A stretch of 64,000 bases of DNA from Methylomonas sp. 11b. GTDB lineage: Bacteria; Pseudomonadota; Gammaproteobacteria; Methylococcales; Methylomonadaceae. The stretch spans positions 310,001 through 374,000 of the forward strand of contig NZ_KI911557.1 of NCBI RefSeq assembly GCF_000515215.1. The letters run 5' to 3'. Under the pieces are notes generated by a model that worked only from the letters and a program-made list of their open reading frames with translations, was not told the DNA's origin and searched no databases. The first letter of the stretch is position 1, and the number at the start of each line of letters is the position of its first letter. This document shows positions 26,260-34,302 of this stretch, piece after piece. The position numbers were made by a program, and so were the translations under genes.

Positions 26260-26341
26260 AAAAAACACCGAGATTGCAGTGCTATTCGGCAAATTGTGAG
26301 TAGTTCAAGCCGGTTGGCCGGAAGTCACTCAATGCTGTTGA

Positions 26342-26783
26342 TTAGAAAAACGGAATATCATCAAAATCCTCATCCATACCAGCCACATCCGGTGCAGAGG
26401 ATGATGAAGATGACTGATGCGTGCCATTGGTGCCTGACGTATCGCTCGCGCGATCCAGCATTTGCAGTTCATGAGCCACGACTTCCGTGCGGTAGCGCTT
26501 TTCGCCGTTTTTGTCCCATTGCCGGGTGCGAAGCGTTCCTTCCACGTAAATCTGGCTACCTTTCTTCAAATACTCGCCAGCGGTGTCGGCCAGTTTTTTG
26601 AAAAAAACCACTCGATGCCATTCGGTACGTTCTTGTTTGGCGTTTTTTGTATCTTTCCAGACTTCGCTGGTCGCCAAAACGCACCGCAACCACTTTGCCG
26701 CCGTTATTGGGTAGATACCGAATATCCGGATCGGCGCCAAGACGACCCAATAAAATAACTTTGTTCACACCACGGTTTGCCAT
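26342..26783 (-). pseudogene. ssb: Single-stranded DNA-binding protein, frameshifted
   Basis: SSB with an OB fold and a canonical acidic tip ([10 protein letters not shown]). The ATG at 26783 has GGAGG 8 nt upstream and encodes [20 protein letters not shown]; the rest ([47 protein letters not shown]) is in another frame. The two join if one base is removed from an A run at 26676-26679 (T run on the coding strand: cgttttggcg should read cgtttggcg). With that correction the protein has 146 residues, a normal SSB length. Either a recent loss of function or a sequencing error in a homopolymer. Confidence 0.85.
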
Positions 26784-26839
26784 GATCAAATCCTCCATCG
26801 GCCGCGCCCGACAGTAAAGAAATAAGCCCATCTGCGCGG

Positions 26840-26898
26840 TGATGGGGATAGTCCTGGAGGCATCATCCCGGTTGGGAAAATACATTCCCGGACTGGGT
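26840..26898 (-). promoter_or_regulatory. Two-hairpin leader element 12 (before ssb)
   Basis: Sense orientation: ACCCAGTCCGGG, arm, TCCCAACCGGGA, arm. The long-range pairing is weaker than in other copies. Confidence 0.5.
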
Positions 26899-26912
26899 AA
26901 AAATATAAATAC

Positions 26913-26991
26913 ATCAGGCTTGACGCACCTGACACGACCATGAAAACCATCGCCGCCGCTTAACAACGGAACGCCGGCTAATGCCGGATTC
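26913..26991 (-). repeat. 78-nt structured leader motif, copy A
   Basis: Sense orientation: GAATCCGG, hairpin CCGGC/GCCGG, GCGTTCCGTTGTTAAGCGGC, then hairpin TCAGG/CCTGA around loop TGCGTCAAG. Lies in the ssb leader. The stretch 26784-27220 otherwise contains leader element 12 and the palindrome at 27124, and no gene. Confidence 0.7.
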
Positions 26992-27123
26992 AGTCATCTT
27001 GAAAGACAACATGAAGGGTTGGGTGGAGTTGCTAACCTGAATCGGCCTTAGTGAAAAATCTGAACCGACTTGACCAGCCAACAACTGTCGGTGGCATTGA
27101 AGCAGAAAAAAATTGGAGGGATC

Positions 27124-27157
27124 TTGCAGCTAATGTCGTATTCGTCATTAGCTGCAA
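27124..27157. promoter_or_regulatory. Long inverted repeat between divergent ssb leader and acaB-like gene
   Basis: TTGCAGCTAATG and its exact complement CATTAGCTGCAA, 12-bp arms separated by 10 bp. It lies 63 bp before the ATG at 27221 and at the head of the divergent ssb operon, so an operator is more likely than a terminator (no T run follows). Confidence 0.5.
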
Positions 27158-27220
27158 AGGGCATTAAAAAATCTTGGCTTACTATCGGGTACTATCTCTC
27201 ATCGTGAACCAGGAACCCAT

Positions 27221-27895
27221 ATGGCTGAAACTTCCGCACCGATTAAACCCGCGCGAACTGCGATTAGTCGTCCGGTGTTTGAACGAACTTTCAAAATTAA
27301 CAGCGAGCAAGCCATTCGGGTCATACGCAATAGTTATGAGCGTTTGATTCGGTCTCTGTATGCCATTGATGTGGTTTTACGGATCGTCGGCCAGGAAGAA
27401 GCCGTTGATGAAATTGAAGCTATTGTCAGCATGATGATTACCGAATGCGCCGAACAACTTCAGCAAGAAAAAGCCCGGCTGGAGAAATTGAAAGCGGATA
27501 ACGGGATTGCTGAAATACCCACCTACACCCATCCCCGCGAATTTGTCGCTCGGATTGCCTCGCCGCAAATTGCCCAGTTTGTAGAGCTGATTCGGCTTCT
27601 CGATCAGTTGATGATGGTCATGGATACCTTGTGGCTATGCCAGGTCATCGACAATAAGCATTGTGTGGATGCCCGGTACCATTGGCAGCAAAGGTTACAG
27701 CGATTGGCGAATCGAATTGTCACCATAGAACGGCAAGCGCATCGAGAGGCGTATGCCCAGGGACATGGTGAAGAGGTACGGTTGGCACGGCAAGAATCTG
27801 GGCTCCAGGATGAGCCGGAAACCGTTACCGAGGACGAGTCAGTGATTGATGAACCCGATTCATTGCAAACCACCGGAAGTGGCGGGTCAATATGA
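27221..27895 (+). CDS. AcaB/DUF1845-like conjugative-element protein
   Basis: 224 residues. FERTFKINSEQAIRVIRNSYERLIRSLYAID followed by long amphipathic helices (ECAEQLQQEKARLEKL, FVELIRLLDQLMMVMDTLW, RYHWQQRLQRLANRIVTIE) resembles the DUF1845 family renamed AcaB, an activator of transfer genes in IncC plasmids. The N-terminus (ARTAISRPVFERTF) could be the DNA-binding part. It occupies the expected position between traN and ssb, although CRISPR-Cas now separates it from traN. The acidic C-terminal tail is variable. Assignment rests on memory of family pattern and position. Confidence 0.5.
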   Translation: MAETSAPIKPARTAISRPVFERTFKINSEQAIRVIRNSYERLIRSLYAIDVVLRIVGQEEAVDEIEAIVSMMITECAEQLQQEKARLEKLKADNGIAEIPTYTHPREFVARIASPQIAQFVELIRLLDQLMMVMDTLWLCQVIDNKHCVDARYHWQQRLQRLANRIVTIERQAHREAYAQGHGEEVRLARQESGLQDEPETVTEDESVIDEPDSLQTTGSGGSI

Positions 27896-28020
27896 CTACT
27901 AATCTGGATAAACTATGCTAGTTGTGGTGGGATTATCCGATCATAAGGTTTGGAGTAGGTTCTAAAGCGGGTTGGTTTGCAATATGTCTTAATAATGCTA
28001 ACTAAGATAGGGCTTACCAA

Positions 28021-28149
28021 ATGATGACGGGAGCAGAGTTTGTTAAAAGCAACTTGGCGAACATTGGTTACAGACAAGGCGGTAATACGCAATCTGGCAG
28101 AGTTTGGGGAAAATTGGATCAGGCCATAATGGGCTGCAACGTGGACTAG
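28021..28149 (+). CDS. Doubtful short reading frame (42 residues)
   Basis: ATG to TAG without a ribosome site; the product contains GGNTQSGRVWGKLDQAIMGC. It may be a gene remnant. The gene-free stretch 27896-28200 otherwise shows nothing I can identify. Confidence 0.15.
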   Translation: MMTGAEFVKSNLANIGYRQGGNTQSGRVWGKLDQAIMGCNVD

Positions 28150-28200
28150 TCGGTTGAGAAGTGATCAACATACTAATGGCTGGGTGACGAAGCTCACTAC

Positions 28201-29070
28201 TTAGTTAAAATCAATAAAGGCTCCCAATTCGTTACGATTGAGCAAAATGATTTGTTGAGTGATGGCTTCGCGTTTTAAATCGTCGTTGCCAATACGAAGT
28301 GCCAACAAAAAATACGGCAATAGTGCCGCTCTGACTGGCGTCGAAATGCATCCGTTTATCATCCCAAAATCGCGTTCGACTGCTTGCTTCTGGGATGTAC
28401 TTAGGCCAGGATGTGGGCCTATATTAACATTCAGTAATGTTTCCCAAGCCGTATCAACAGGGCTGGGCGAATCCGGTTTACCTTTTGACGTGGCCACACA
28501 AATTCTCGCCAGCACGAAATCGCGATACTCGCCATGGGTCAGGCTAAAAGCCCGCATATGCCAACGCAAACCATCGAATACTAATGTTTTGGGTTGCACC
28601 AGGCGCTCAGCCAGCTCGGGCCTGGTCATGGATTGATATTCGATTTCAAGAAGTAAACCGAAACGCGCCGCCTGTAAAATCGGTCTTAAAACGGCAATAT
28701 CGATCAGGCGCATCGGGGCTGAGACAACCTCAACAGCTGGTAAGTTACTGATTAAAGTGAGTATCGATGCTGACGAGTTCTGTGTTGCCTGCAGCACATG
28801 CAAACACTCATGCGGGTGACCAGTGATCAAGAGCGGAACAAATTGGTCAGTAATCAGATAGCGCTTCAATGAGCGGTCGTAACGTAGATTGTCCGGCCGT
28901 AGCGATATGTAAAGTGCGATGTCTTTGGTAGCCTGCACCCGGCTAATGGCAAAAGTTTCGGTCAAAAAGTTCGTTACCAACTCTCCTGTCCAGAAAACGG
29001 TGGCTTCCAGCAACGTCAAGCGCTGGCGTACGTCCCACTTGAGTAATAAATCCTGCTCGTTATCAGTCAT
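28201..29070 (-). CDS. WYL-domain transcriptional regulator (CapW/BrxR-like)
   Basis: 289 residues from the ATG at 29070. An N-terminal winged-helix region (VRQRLTLLEATVFWTGELVT, FAISRVQATKDIALYISL) is followed by a WYL domain (LLLEIEYQSMTRPE, RWHMRAFSLTHGEYRDFVLARI) and a C-terminal extension, the layout of CapW/BrxR regulators that control defence islands. It is transcribed divergently from cas3 with 140 bp between the two, and two inverted repeats lie in that gap. I infer that it represses the cas operon and possibly itself; nothing in the sequence tells which ligand it binds. Confidence 0.82.
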   Translation of the reverse strand: MTDNEQDLLLKWDVRQRLTLLEATVFWTGELVTNFLTETFAISRVQATKDIALYISLRPDNLRYDRSLKRYLITDQFVPLLITGHPHECLHVLQATQNSSASILTLISNLPAVEVVSAPMRLIDIAVLRPILQAARFGLLLEIEYQSMTRPELAERLVQPKTLVFDGLRWHMRAFSLTHGEYRDFVLARICVATSKGKPDSPSPVDTAWETLLNVNIGPHPGLSTSQKQAVERDFGMINGCISTPVRAALLPYFLLALRIGNDDLKREAITQQIILLNRNELGAFIDFN

Positions 29071-29076
29071 GAGTAT

Positions 29077-29095
29077 ATGCAAACTTTATTTGCAT
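29077..29095. promoter_or_regulatory. Putative operator 1 (WYL/cas3 divergent region)
   Basis: ATGCAAA-CTTTA-TTTGCAT, a perfect 7-bp inverted repeat 7 bp from the regulator start codon. Position fits autoregulation by the WYL protein. Confidence 0.5.
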
Positions 29096-29118
29096 GACAA
29101 TTTAGTTATGAGGTACAG

Positions 29119-29143
29119 TTTACCGCAACTATTAACTGGTAAA
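29119..29143. promoter_or_regulatory. Putative operator 2 (cas3 upstream region)
   Basis: TTTACC, 13-bp spacer, GGTAAA: an inverted repeat 68-92 bp before cas3. Sequence differs from operator 1, so the two may serve different proteins. Confidence 0.35.
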
Positions 29144-29210
29144 TCGGTTACTTTCGGATGAAGGCTGACAAACGACTACACTATTTGGCGGCGGATAATG
29201 TCCGCAAGAC

Positions 29211-32030
29211 ATGGATTTTCAAACAAACCAGGGATTGAGCGTGACGGCATCGTATTTCCAATATTGGGGTAAAGCCAAGCCAGAAACCGATGACGGCCCG
29301 GCTTACCATTTGCTGCCTTACCATTGTTTGGATGTGGCGGCGGTGGCAGATATTTGGCTGAAAGCCAGCTCTAGTCTTCGCCGCAGCTTTGCTGCGGCGA
29401 GCAATTTAGACGACCAGCATACTCGAGCTTGGATGCTGTTTTTCATCGCCTTGCACGATTACGGCAAGTTCGATCTGCGTTTTCAGCGAAAAGCCGCAGA
29501 GGCTTGGAAAGCAGTCAATCCTCAGTTATCGGAAGTGCCCGCGCAGTTGAATGGTCTTGAGATTAAGGAATACAACCACGGCCCGGCCGGTTTGTATTGG
29601 TTCTATAAAGACCTCGAAGAGCGTTTTTCGGCGGGCGATGGCGATTTTTGTTTCGAGGACAACGACGATTGGGAGGCTTGGTGCAGTTGGTTATCGCCAG
29701 TCGTCGGGCACCACGGCATAGTGCCGGATAGTGGCGACAAAGATAGGCCTAAATACGCTTTACCGTTAGCCGTCTCTAAGCAGCTAATGGATACACTCAA
29801 ACAAAGCCGAATGGAATGGCTGCAAGCTTTGGAGCAACTGTTTTTAATACCCGCCGGATTAACGCTCAGCGACAATCCTCCCGAATTGAAAACCAGCAAA
29901 AACAATCAATCGCGAGCAATCATGCTGGCCGGTTTTTGTTCGGTGTGTGATTGGTTGGGTTCTTCTGATCACTTCGAATACAACGACCAGCCTTGCGACG
30001 ACATCGATGCGCTAAGAGCTTGGTATGTCAATCGACTGACCGTTGCCGAAGATACCTTGGCTGATGCCGGCGTGATCGGACAGGTTAAAGCCTACCAAGG
30101 CGTTAGTTCATTGCTCGATTCGGATAGCAGACCGCGGCAGGTGCAATGTCTGGTCGATAAACTCCCGCAAGCGCCAGGATTGACGATCATCGAAGCCTCC
30201 ACCGGTTCCGGTAAAACCGAAACCGCGCTGTCCTATGCTTGGCAACTGTTGGCAGCGGGTTTGGCCGACAGCATCGTGTTTGCGTTACCGACGCAAGCAA
30301 CGGCCAATGCGATGTTGAGCCGTCTGGAAAAAGCTGCGCCGCTGTTGTTTGTCGATCAAACCAACTTGGTCTTGGCCCATGGTCGAGCCAAGTATCAGCA
30401 GGATTTCATCGATTTGAAACAAGCCTGCCGACCGCAAACCGCGCAAGGTCACGAAGAAGCCTGGGTGCAATGCGGTAACTGGCTGGCGCAAAGCCGCAAA
30501 CGGGTCTTTCTTGGGCAAATCGGCGTTTGTACCGTCGATCAGGTGTTGGTGTCGGTGTTGCCGGTCAAACACAAGTTCGTGCGCGGCTTCGGCTTAGGCC
30601 GCAGCGTGTTGATCGTCGATGAAGTTCACGCCTATGACAGCTACATGTACGGTTTGCTGGAAGCCGTACTGGAGCAACAACGCTTGGCCGGCGGCAGCGC
30701 GATATTGTTGTCGGCAACCTTGCCGTTCGAACAAAAACGCCAGTTAGCGGCAGCGTGGAATTGCGCTTTGCCGAACGACAACAAGCATTATCCGCTGATC
30801 AGCCATTGCCAAGCCGGTCGAGTCGAATGCTTCGATTTGTCCGAACTGCCCGAGCAACAACCCAAAGCGACGACCGTCAATATTGAATTGCTGAAAACGC
30901 CGGCATTGTTGCCGGACCAAAATTTGTTGCAACGCATGCTGAATGCCGCGGAACAAGGCGCGCAAGTTTGCTTGGTTTGCAATCTGGTCGCCGTGGCTCA
31001 GCAGATTTACCAAGCGTTGCGGCAACAGATGCAACAGTCGCCGACACTGAACGAAGAACAACTCCTGTTGTTTCATTCCCGTTTTATCTTTGCCGACCGT
31101 CAGAAAAAGGAACAAACCGTACTCGAATGGTTCGGACCGGAATCTTCCGCACGCGGTCAGCAAGGCCGTTTGCTGATTGCGACACAAGTGGTCGAGCAGT
31201 CGCTGGACTTGGATTTCGATTGGCTGATCACCCAGCTTTGCCCGGTCGATTTGTTGTTTCAACGCATGGGGCGCTTGCATCGGCATGCTAAAAATCAAAC
31301 CGGCCGGCCAGTTGGTTTCACTGAGCCGGTTTGCACTGTCTTGCTGCCGGAAAACATCGATTACGACTTGCATGCGGTGGTTTACGGCAACAGCCGGGTG
31401 CTTTGGCGGACGCAGCAATTGTTGGAGCAGGCCGAGCGAGAGAACGATGCGCAGATCACTTTTCCGGGTGTTTACCGCGATTGGATAGAAAAGGTTTACG
31501 GTGAGAATCCTTGGGATGATGAGCCAGAATTGATCAGCAAAAACTACGAAAAATTCGATTTAGATTGCAACGCAAGCCGCTATAACGCACTAAGGAATTT
31601 AAGAATGAATCCTGGTTTAGACGATAACGACGCGAACGTTGCTGTGCTGACACGTGATGGCGAGATGAGTTTGAACGTTTTGCCGATCTGCCTAAATGCT
31701 GATGGTCGAGAGTGTCTTTTGAACGGTGTGTGTTTGAACGATCTTGACGAAAGCGAGAAAGCGGAAGCTCTAAACCTGAATACTGTCGCCGTGCCAAATA
31801 GCTGGGGTAAATCCGCTAGTTTTCCCTCGATTGAGACAGATGGCTTCGTGCGATTGATGCTCAATAAAGGGACGGACCATGCGTTTTTTGCTGAATATGG
31901 CAACAAACGATATTCCTATCAAAGAGACATCGGGTTTGAACGGATAGATGTGATGAACAGAAGTGCGGGGGATTTCTCCCCCGCAAGCCCCGAGGGTTCG
32001 GGGAAAATGGCTGTATCAGAAATTAACTGA
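29211..32030 (+). CDS. cas3: Type I-E CRISPR-associated nuclease-helicase Cas3
   Basis: 939 residues. HD nuclease first: His residues in AYHLLPYHCLD near 33-38, HD in IALHDYGKFD at 82-83, and GHHG further on. The SF2 helicase follows: Walker A STGSGKTE near 328, DEVHAYDSY near 468, SATLPFEQ near 502 and QRMGRLHRHA near 690. Cas3 is recruited by Cascade to degrade the non-target strand. A GTG eleven codons into the frame, just before TASYFQYWGK, is an alternative start. The first gene of the cas operon, 140 bp from the divergent WYL gene. Confidence 0.96.
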   Translation: MDFQTNQGLSVTASYFQYWGKAKPETDDGPAYHLLPYHCLDVAAVADIWLKASSSLRRSFAAASNLDDQHTRAWMLFFIALHDYGKFDLRFQRKAAEAWKAVNPQLSEVPAQLNGLEIKEYNHGPAGLYWFYKDLEERFSAGDGDFCFEDNDDWEAWCSWLSPVVGHHGIVPDSGDKDRPKYALPLAVSKQLMDTLKQSRMEWLQALEQLFLIPAGLTLSDNPPELKTSKNNQSRAIMLAGFCSVCDWLGSSDHFEYNDQPCDDIDALRAWYVNRLTVAEDTLADAGVIGQVKAYQGVSSLLDSDSRPRQVQCLVDKLPQAPGLTIIEASTGSGKTETALSYAWQLLAAGLADSIVFALPTQATANAMLSRLEKAAPLLFVDQTNLVLAHGRAKYQQDFIDLKQACRPQTAQGHEEAWVQCGNWLAQSRKRVFLGQIGVCTVDQVLVSVLPVKHKFVRGFGLGRSVLIVDEVHAYDSYMYGLLEAVLEQQRLAGGSAILLSATLPFEQKRQLAAAWNCALPNDNKHYPLISHCQAGRVECFDLSELPEQQPKATTVNIELLKTPALLPDQNLLQRMLNAAEQGAQVCLVCNLVAVAQQIYQALRQQMQQSPTLNEEQLLLFHSRFIFADRQKKEQTVLEWFGPESSARGQQGRLLIATQVVEQSLDLDFDWLITQLCPVDLLFQRMGRLHRHAKNQTGRPVGFTEPVCTVLLPENIDYDLHAVVYGNSRVLWRTQQLLEQAERENDAQITFPGVYRDWIEKVYGENPWDDEPELISKNYEKFDLDCNASRYNALRNLRMNPGLDDNDANVAVLTRDGEMSLNVLPICLNADGRECLLNGVCLNDLDESEKAEALNLNTVAVPNSWGKSASFPSIETDGFVRLMLNKGTDHAFFAEYGNKRYSYQRDIGFERIDVMNRSAGDFSPASPEGSGKMAVSEIN

Positions 32031-32048
32031 TACCAAATAGCGGTTCAT

Positions 32049-32064
32049 CCCTGTGGCTACAGGG
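32049..32064 (+). terminator. Weak hairpin after cas3
   Basis: CCCTGT-GGCT-ACAGGG, 18 bp after the cas3 stop, followed only by a short, interrupted T run. It may partly separate cas3 from the Cascade genes. Confidence 0.35.
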
Positions 32065-32119
32065 AGTAAAGATTTTAACATGCTTTTTATAGAGTTATTT
32101 TTTACTTATACCTAATAGC

Positions 32120-32147
32120 TTGTAAAAAATTTTTTTCAGAGTATGAT
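32120..32147 (+). promoter_or_regulatory. Predicted sigma-70 promoter for the Cascade genes
   Basis: TTGTAA at 32120, 16-bp AT-rich spacer, TATGAT at 32142, about 28 bp before the small membrane ORF. It suggests that Cascade can be transcribed independently of cas3. Confidence 0.55.
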
Positions 32148-32174
32148 GCGGCCTTTCTGAGCTTTGGAGGTCTT

Positions 32175-32285
32175 ATGTCGCCTGAAAATTTTTCAAAATT
32201 GATTGAGGGCTTGAACAACTCGTCTGCCATGGCGGTCGCTGTATTGGCTTTGCTTGTCGCGTTGTCAGTGATTTGGAAAAGATAA
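32175..32285 (+). CDS. 36-residue membrane peptide encoded between cas3 and cse1
   Basis: Small ORF with a strong GGAGG site 5 nt before the ATG. It has a polar N-terminus (MSPENFSKLIEGLNN) and a single hydrophobic segment (MAVAVLALLVALSVIW) ending in Lys-Arg, as expected for a one-pass inner-membrane peptide. It begins about 28 bp after the predicted Cascade promoter and ends 14 bp before cse1, so it is the first gene of that transcript. No standard I-E component matches. The reading frame is short enough to be missed by automatic annotation; evidence is the ribosome site, spacing and composition. Confidence 0.55.
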   Translation: MSPENFSKLIEGLNNSSAMAVAVLALLVALSVIWKR

Positions 32286-32299
32286 AAACGAGGATCGGA

Positions 32300-33796
32300 A
32301 TGAGCTTTAACTTGCTGTCATCGAATTGGGTACCCATTCAACACCAAGGCCGTTATCAAAAAATCGGTCTGCAACAACTGCTCTGCGGAGAAGTGGACGG
32401 CGAACTGTGTTTGCCGCGCGACGACATGGAACTGGCGTGCTTGCAATTGCTTTGTGCCATCACCCAAGTATTGTTTACGCCCAAGGATAAAAAAGAGTTG
32501 GGGCGATTTGTTCAGCAACCATTGACGTCGGAAAGCTACGCGGAGGCTTGCAAAGACAAATTGGATTGGTTCGATTTGAATCATCCGCAAACGCCGTTCA
32601 TGCAGATTCGCGGCGTCAACGCCAAAGAGCCGACCTGCATGGATAAGCTGTTGGCTGGCGTTGCCGATGGCACCAATAAGGCCTTCGTTAATCCGCCGGG
32701 TTTGGGCGATGCCTTATGCGGAGGTTGCGCGGCAATAGCGTTGTTCAACGTCGCCAATAATGCGCCGAGCATGGGCGGTGGCTTTAAAGGAAGCCTGCGC
32801 GGCAGTACGCCGATTACGGTTTTGATCAAAGGCAAAAATTTGAGGCAGACGCTTTGGCTGAACGTCTTGACTGCGGAGTCCGCCGAATCGGCTATGCCTT
32901 GGTATCAGGAAACCAAAGGTCAACGCCCGAATTACATCGACACCATCAAGGCAGAGCAAAAAATCCCGGCTTCATCGATTGGCTTAAATCGTGGTTTGCT
33001 TTGGCAGCCTGCGCATTTCGAATTGTTACCGGTCGAGGATATGGCGACGTGTAGCTGTTGCGGCTGCGAGGAGCCGGTTTACCAAGGCTTCAAAAAAGCC
33101 AAATTCAATTACAGCGTGGAAGGTGTTTGGCCGCATCCGCTTTCGTCTCGCATATTTGCCGTCAAAAAAGGCGAAAAAGAAGAGAAGTTTCCGTCGTTCA
33201 CCACTACCGCGCCGACCTGGACGCATTTGAGTAAGTTAGTGGTCGATCAATTGGACGACAAACAAGGTCAACAAGCCGCTCCTGTACTGCAACAGGCCAG
33301 AACCTTCATGGCGGCCGACAAAATTCAATTGATCGTCGGCGGTTACCGCAACAACCAAGCGACCGTGTTGGAGCGTCGGCATGAGCTATTCAGTTTGGCG
33401 CATGGTTGGGCGGAGCATGGATTGGTGATTCATAAAATCATCGAAGGCGGTTTGGCTTATAAAACCGCCTTGCGCAAAGCACTCTATCTGTTTGCGGTTG
33501 GCGTAAAGGATAAAGTCCACGGTTCCGGGGTTAATTTGTGCGACCCGGTCGAAGCGAATTATTACCAGCAAACCGAAAACCTGTTGCATCAAACTTTTGC
33601 CGGCGTGAATTTCGCGGAGCCCGATTCTACGCTGCAAGTGCTGAATAGGAAGCTCAGAGCTGCCGCACTCGATTTATTCGAGCAAGCCACCGAGCCTTAC
33701 CGACAGGAACCCAAAATGTTGAAAGCGCTGGCATTAGCCAGACGCTCGTTACACAAATCGCTTAACGAACTGGAGCCACAAGGAGTTAACCCATGA
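32300..33796 (+). CDS. casA: Cascade large subunit Cse1 (CasA, Cas8e)
   Basis: 498 residues from the ATG at 32300 (AGGATCGGA upstream). MSFNLLSSNWVPIQ at the N-terminus, VLFTPKDKKELGRF, FDLNHPQTPFMQI, KAFVNPPGLGDALCGGCAAIALF with the PAM-recognition loop region, LRGSTPITVLI and GLLWQPAHFELLPV are typical. A cysteine cluster (CSCCGC) near residue 250 could bind zinc, as in some Cse1 proteins. The C-terminal helical bundle is complete. Cse1 recognises the PAM and recruits Cas3. The stop overlaps cse2 as ATGA. Confidence 0.94.
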   Translation: MSFNLLSSNWVPIQHQGRYQKIGLQQLLCGEVDGELCLPRDDMELACLQLLCAITQVLFTPKDKKELGRFVQQPLTSESYAEACKDKLDWFDLNHPQTPFMQIRGVNAKEPTCMDKLLAGVADGTNKAFVNPPGLGDALCGGCAAIALFNVANNAPSMGGGFKGSLRGSTPITVLIKGKNLRQTLWLNVLTAESAESAMPWYQETKGQRPNYIDTIKAEQKIPASSIGLNRGLLWQPAHFELLPVEDMATCSCCGCEEPVYQGFKKAKFNYSVEGVWPHPLSSRIFAVKKGEKEEKFPSFTTTAPTWTHLSKLVVDQLDDKQGQQAAPVLQQARTFMAADKIQLIVGGYRNNQATVLERRHELFSLAHGWAEHGLVIHKIIEGGLAYKTALRKALYLFAVGVKDKVHGSGVNLCDPVEANYYQQTENLLHQTFAGVNFAEPDSTLQVLNRKLRAAALDLFEQATEPYRQEPKMLKALALARRSLHKSLNELEPQGVNP

Positions 33797-34269
33797 GTGA
33801 AGGACAAAAATATGAGCCAGATTTAATGGCTGTGTATGAGCGTTACGAAAAAGTACAAAAGCAAAAACCCGGATTGCAAGCAGAGCTAAGGCGTGTTGCG
33901 AGGCCTGAAGACTTAATTGAAGTGCCTGCTTTCTATCGGCTAATACAAAACATAGCGACCAGCAAAGACATTTATCGCTTTCAACGCGTGGTGTATTGCC
34001 TTCCGCTGATTGCTCATCAAGACGGCGGCGATTCGTTAGGAAGAGCATTGGCTAAAGCCGACATCAACGAAAAGCGACTGTTCATGGTGATTCGATCCGA
34101 AGAACCAAACGATTTAATCCAACTGCGGCGCTTGCTCAAACAAATTCAACCCAAGCTGGATTGGTTATCTGCCGCCAAAACCATTTATTACTGGAACGAC
34201 CGCGCCAAACGCCAATTGCTGGAAGACTTTTTCTTCTATCAAAACACCAAAACTAAAGAATCTGCTTAA
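33793..34269 (+). CDS. casB: Cascade small subunit Cse2 (CasB)
   Basis: 158 residues, all-helical, basic. GLQAELRRVARPEDLIEVPAFYRL, RVVYCLPLIAHQDGGDSLGRALA and LRRLLKQIQPKLDWLSAAKTIYYW are the usual Cse2 blocks, and the C-terminus ends in QLLEDFFFYQ. Two copies normally sit along the belly of Cascade and hold the displaced strand. It overlaps cse1 by 4 bp; a hairpin repeat follows before cas7. Confidence 0.92.
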   Translation: MSEGQKYEPDLMAVYERYEKVQKQKPGLQAELRRVARPEDLIEVPAFYRLIQNIATSKDIYRFQRVVYCLPLIAHQDGGDSLGRALAKADINEKRLFMVIRSEEPNDLIQLRRLLKQIQPKLDWLSAAKTIYYWNDRAKRQLLEDFFFYQNTKTKESA

Positions 34270-34302
34270 CGCCGCGCCAACCGTGAACGAAAGCGTTTGC
34301 TG

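Noticed and set aside
13539..26898. Reading the two-hairpin elements as intrinsic terminators between genes
   Set aside because: The T-rich stretch precedes rather than follows the hairpins in the direction of transcription, and every copy sits just before a ribosome site.
13539..26898. Identification of the elements as the known STAXI RNA motif
   Set aside because: STAXI occurs near similar genes, but its TNCG-type loops and pseudoknot repeats are not what I see; left open for a covariance search.
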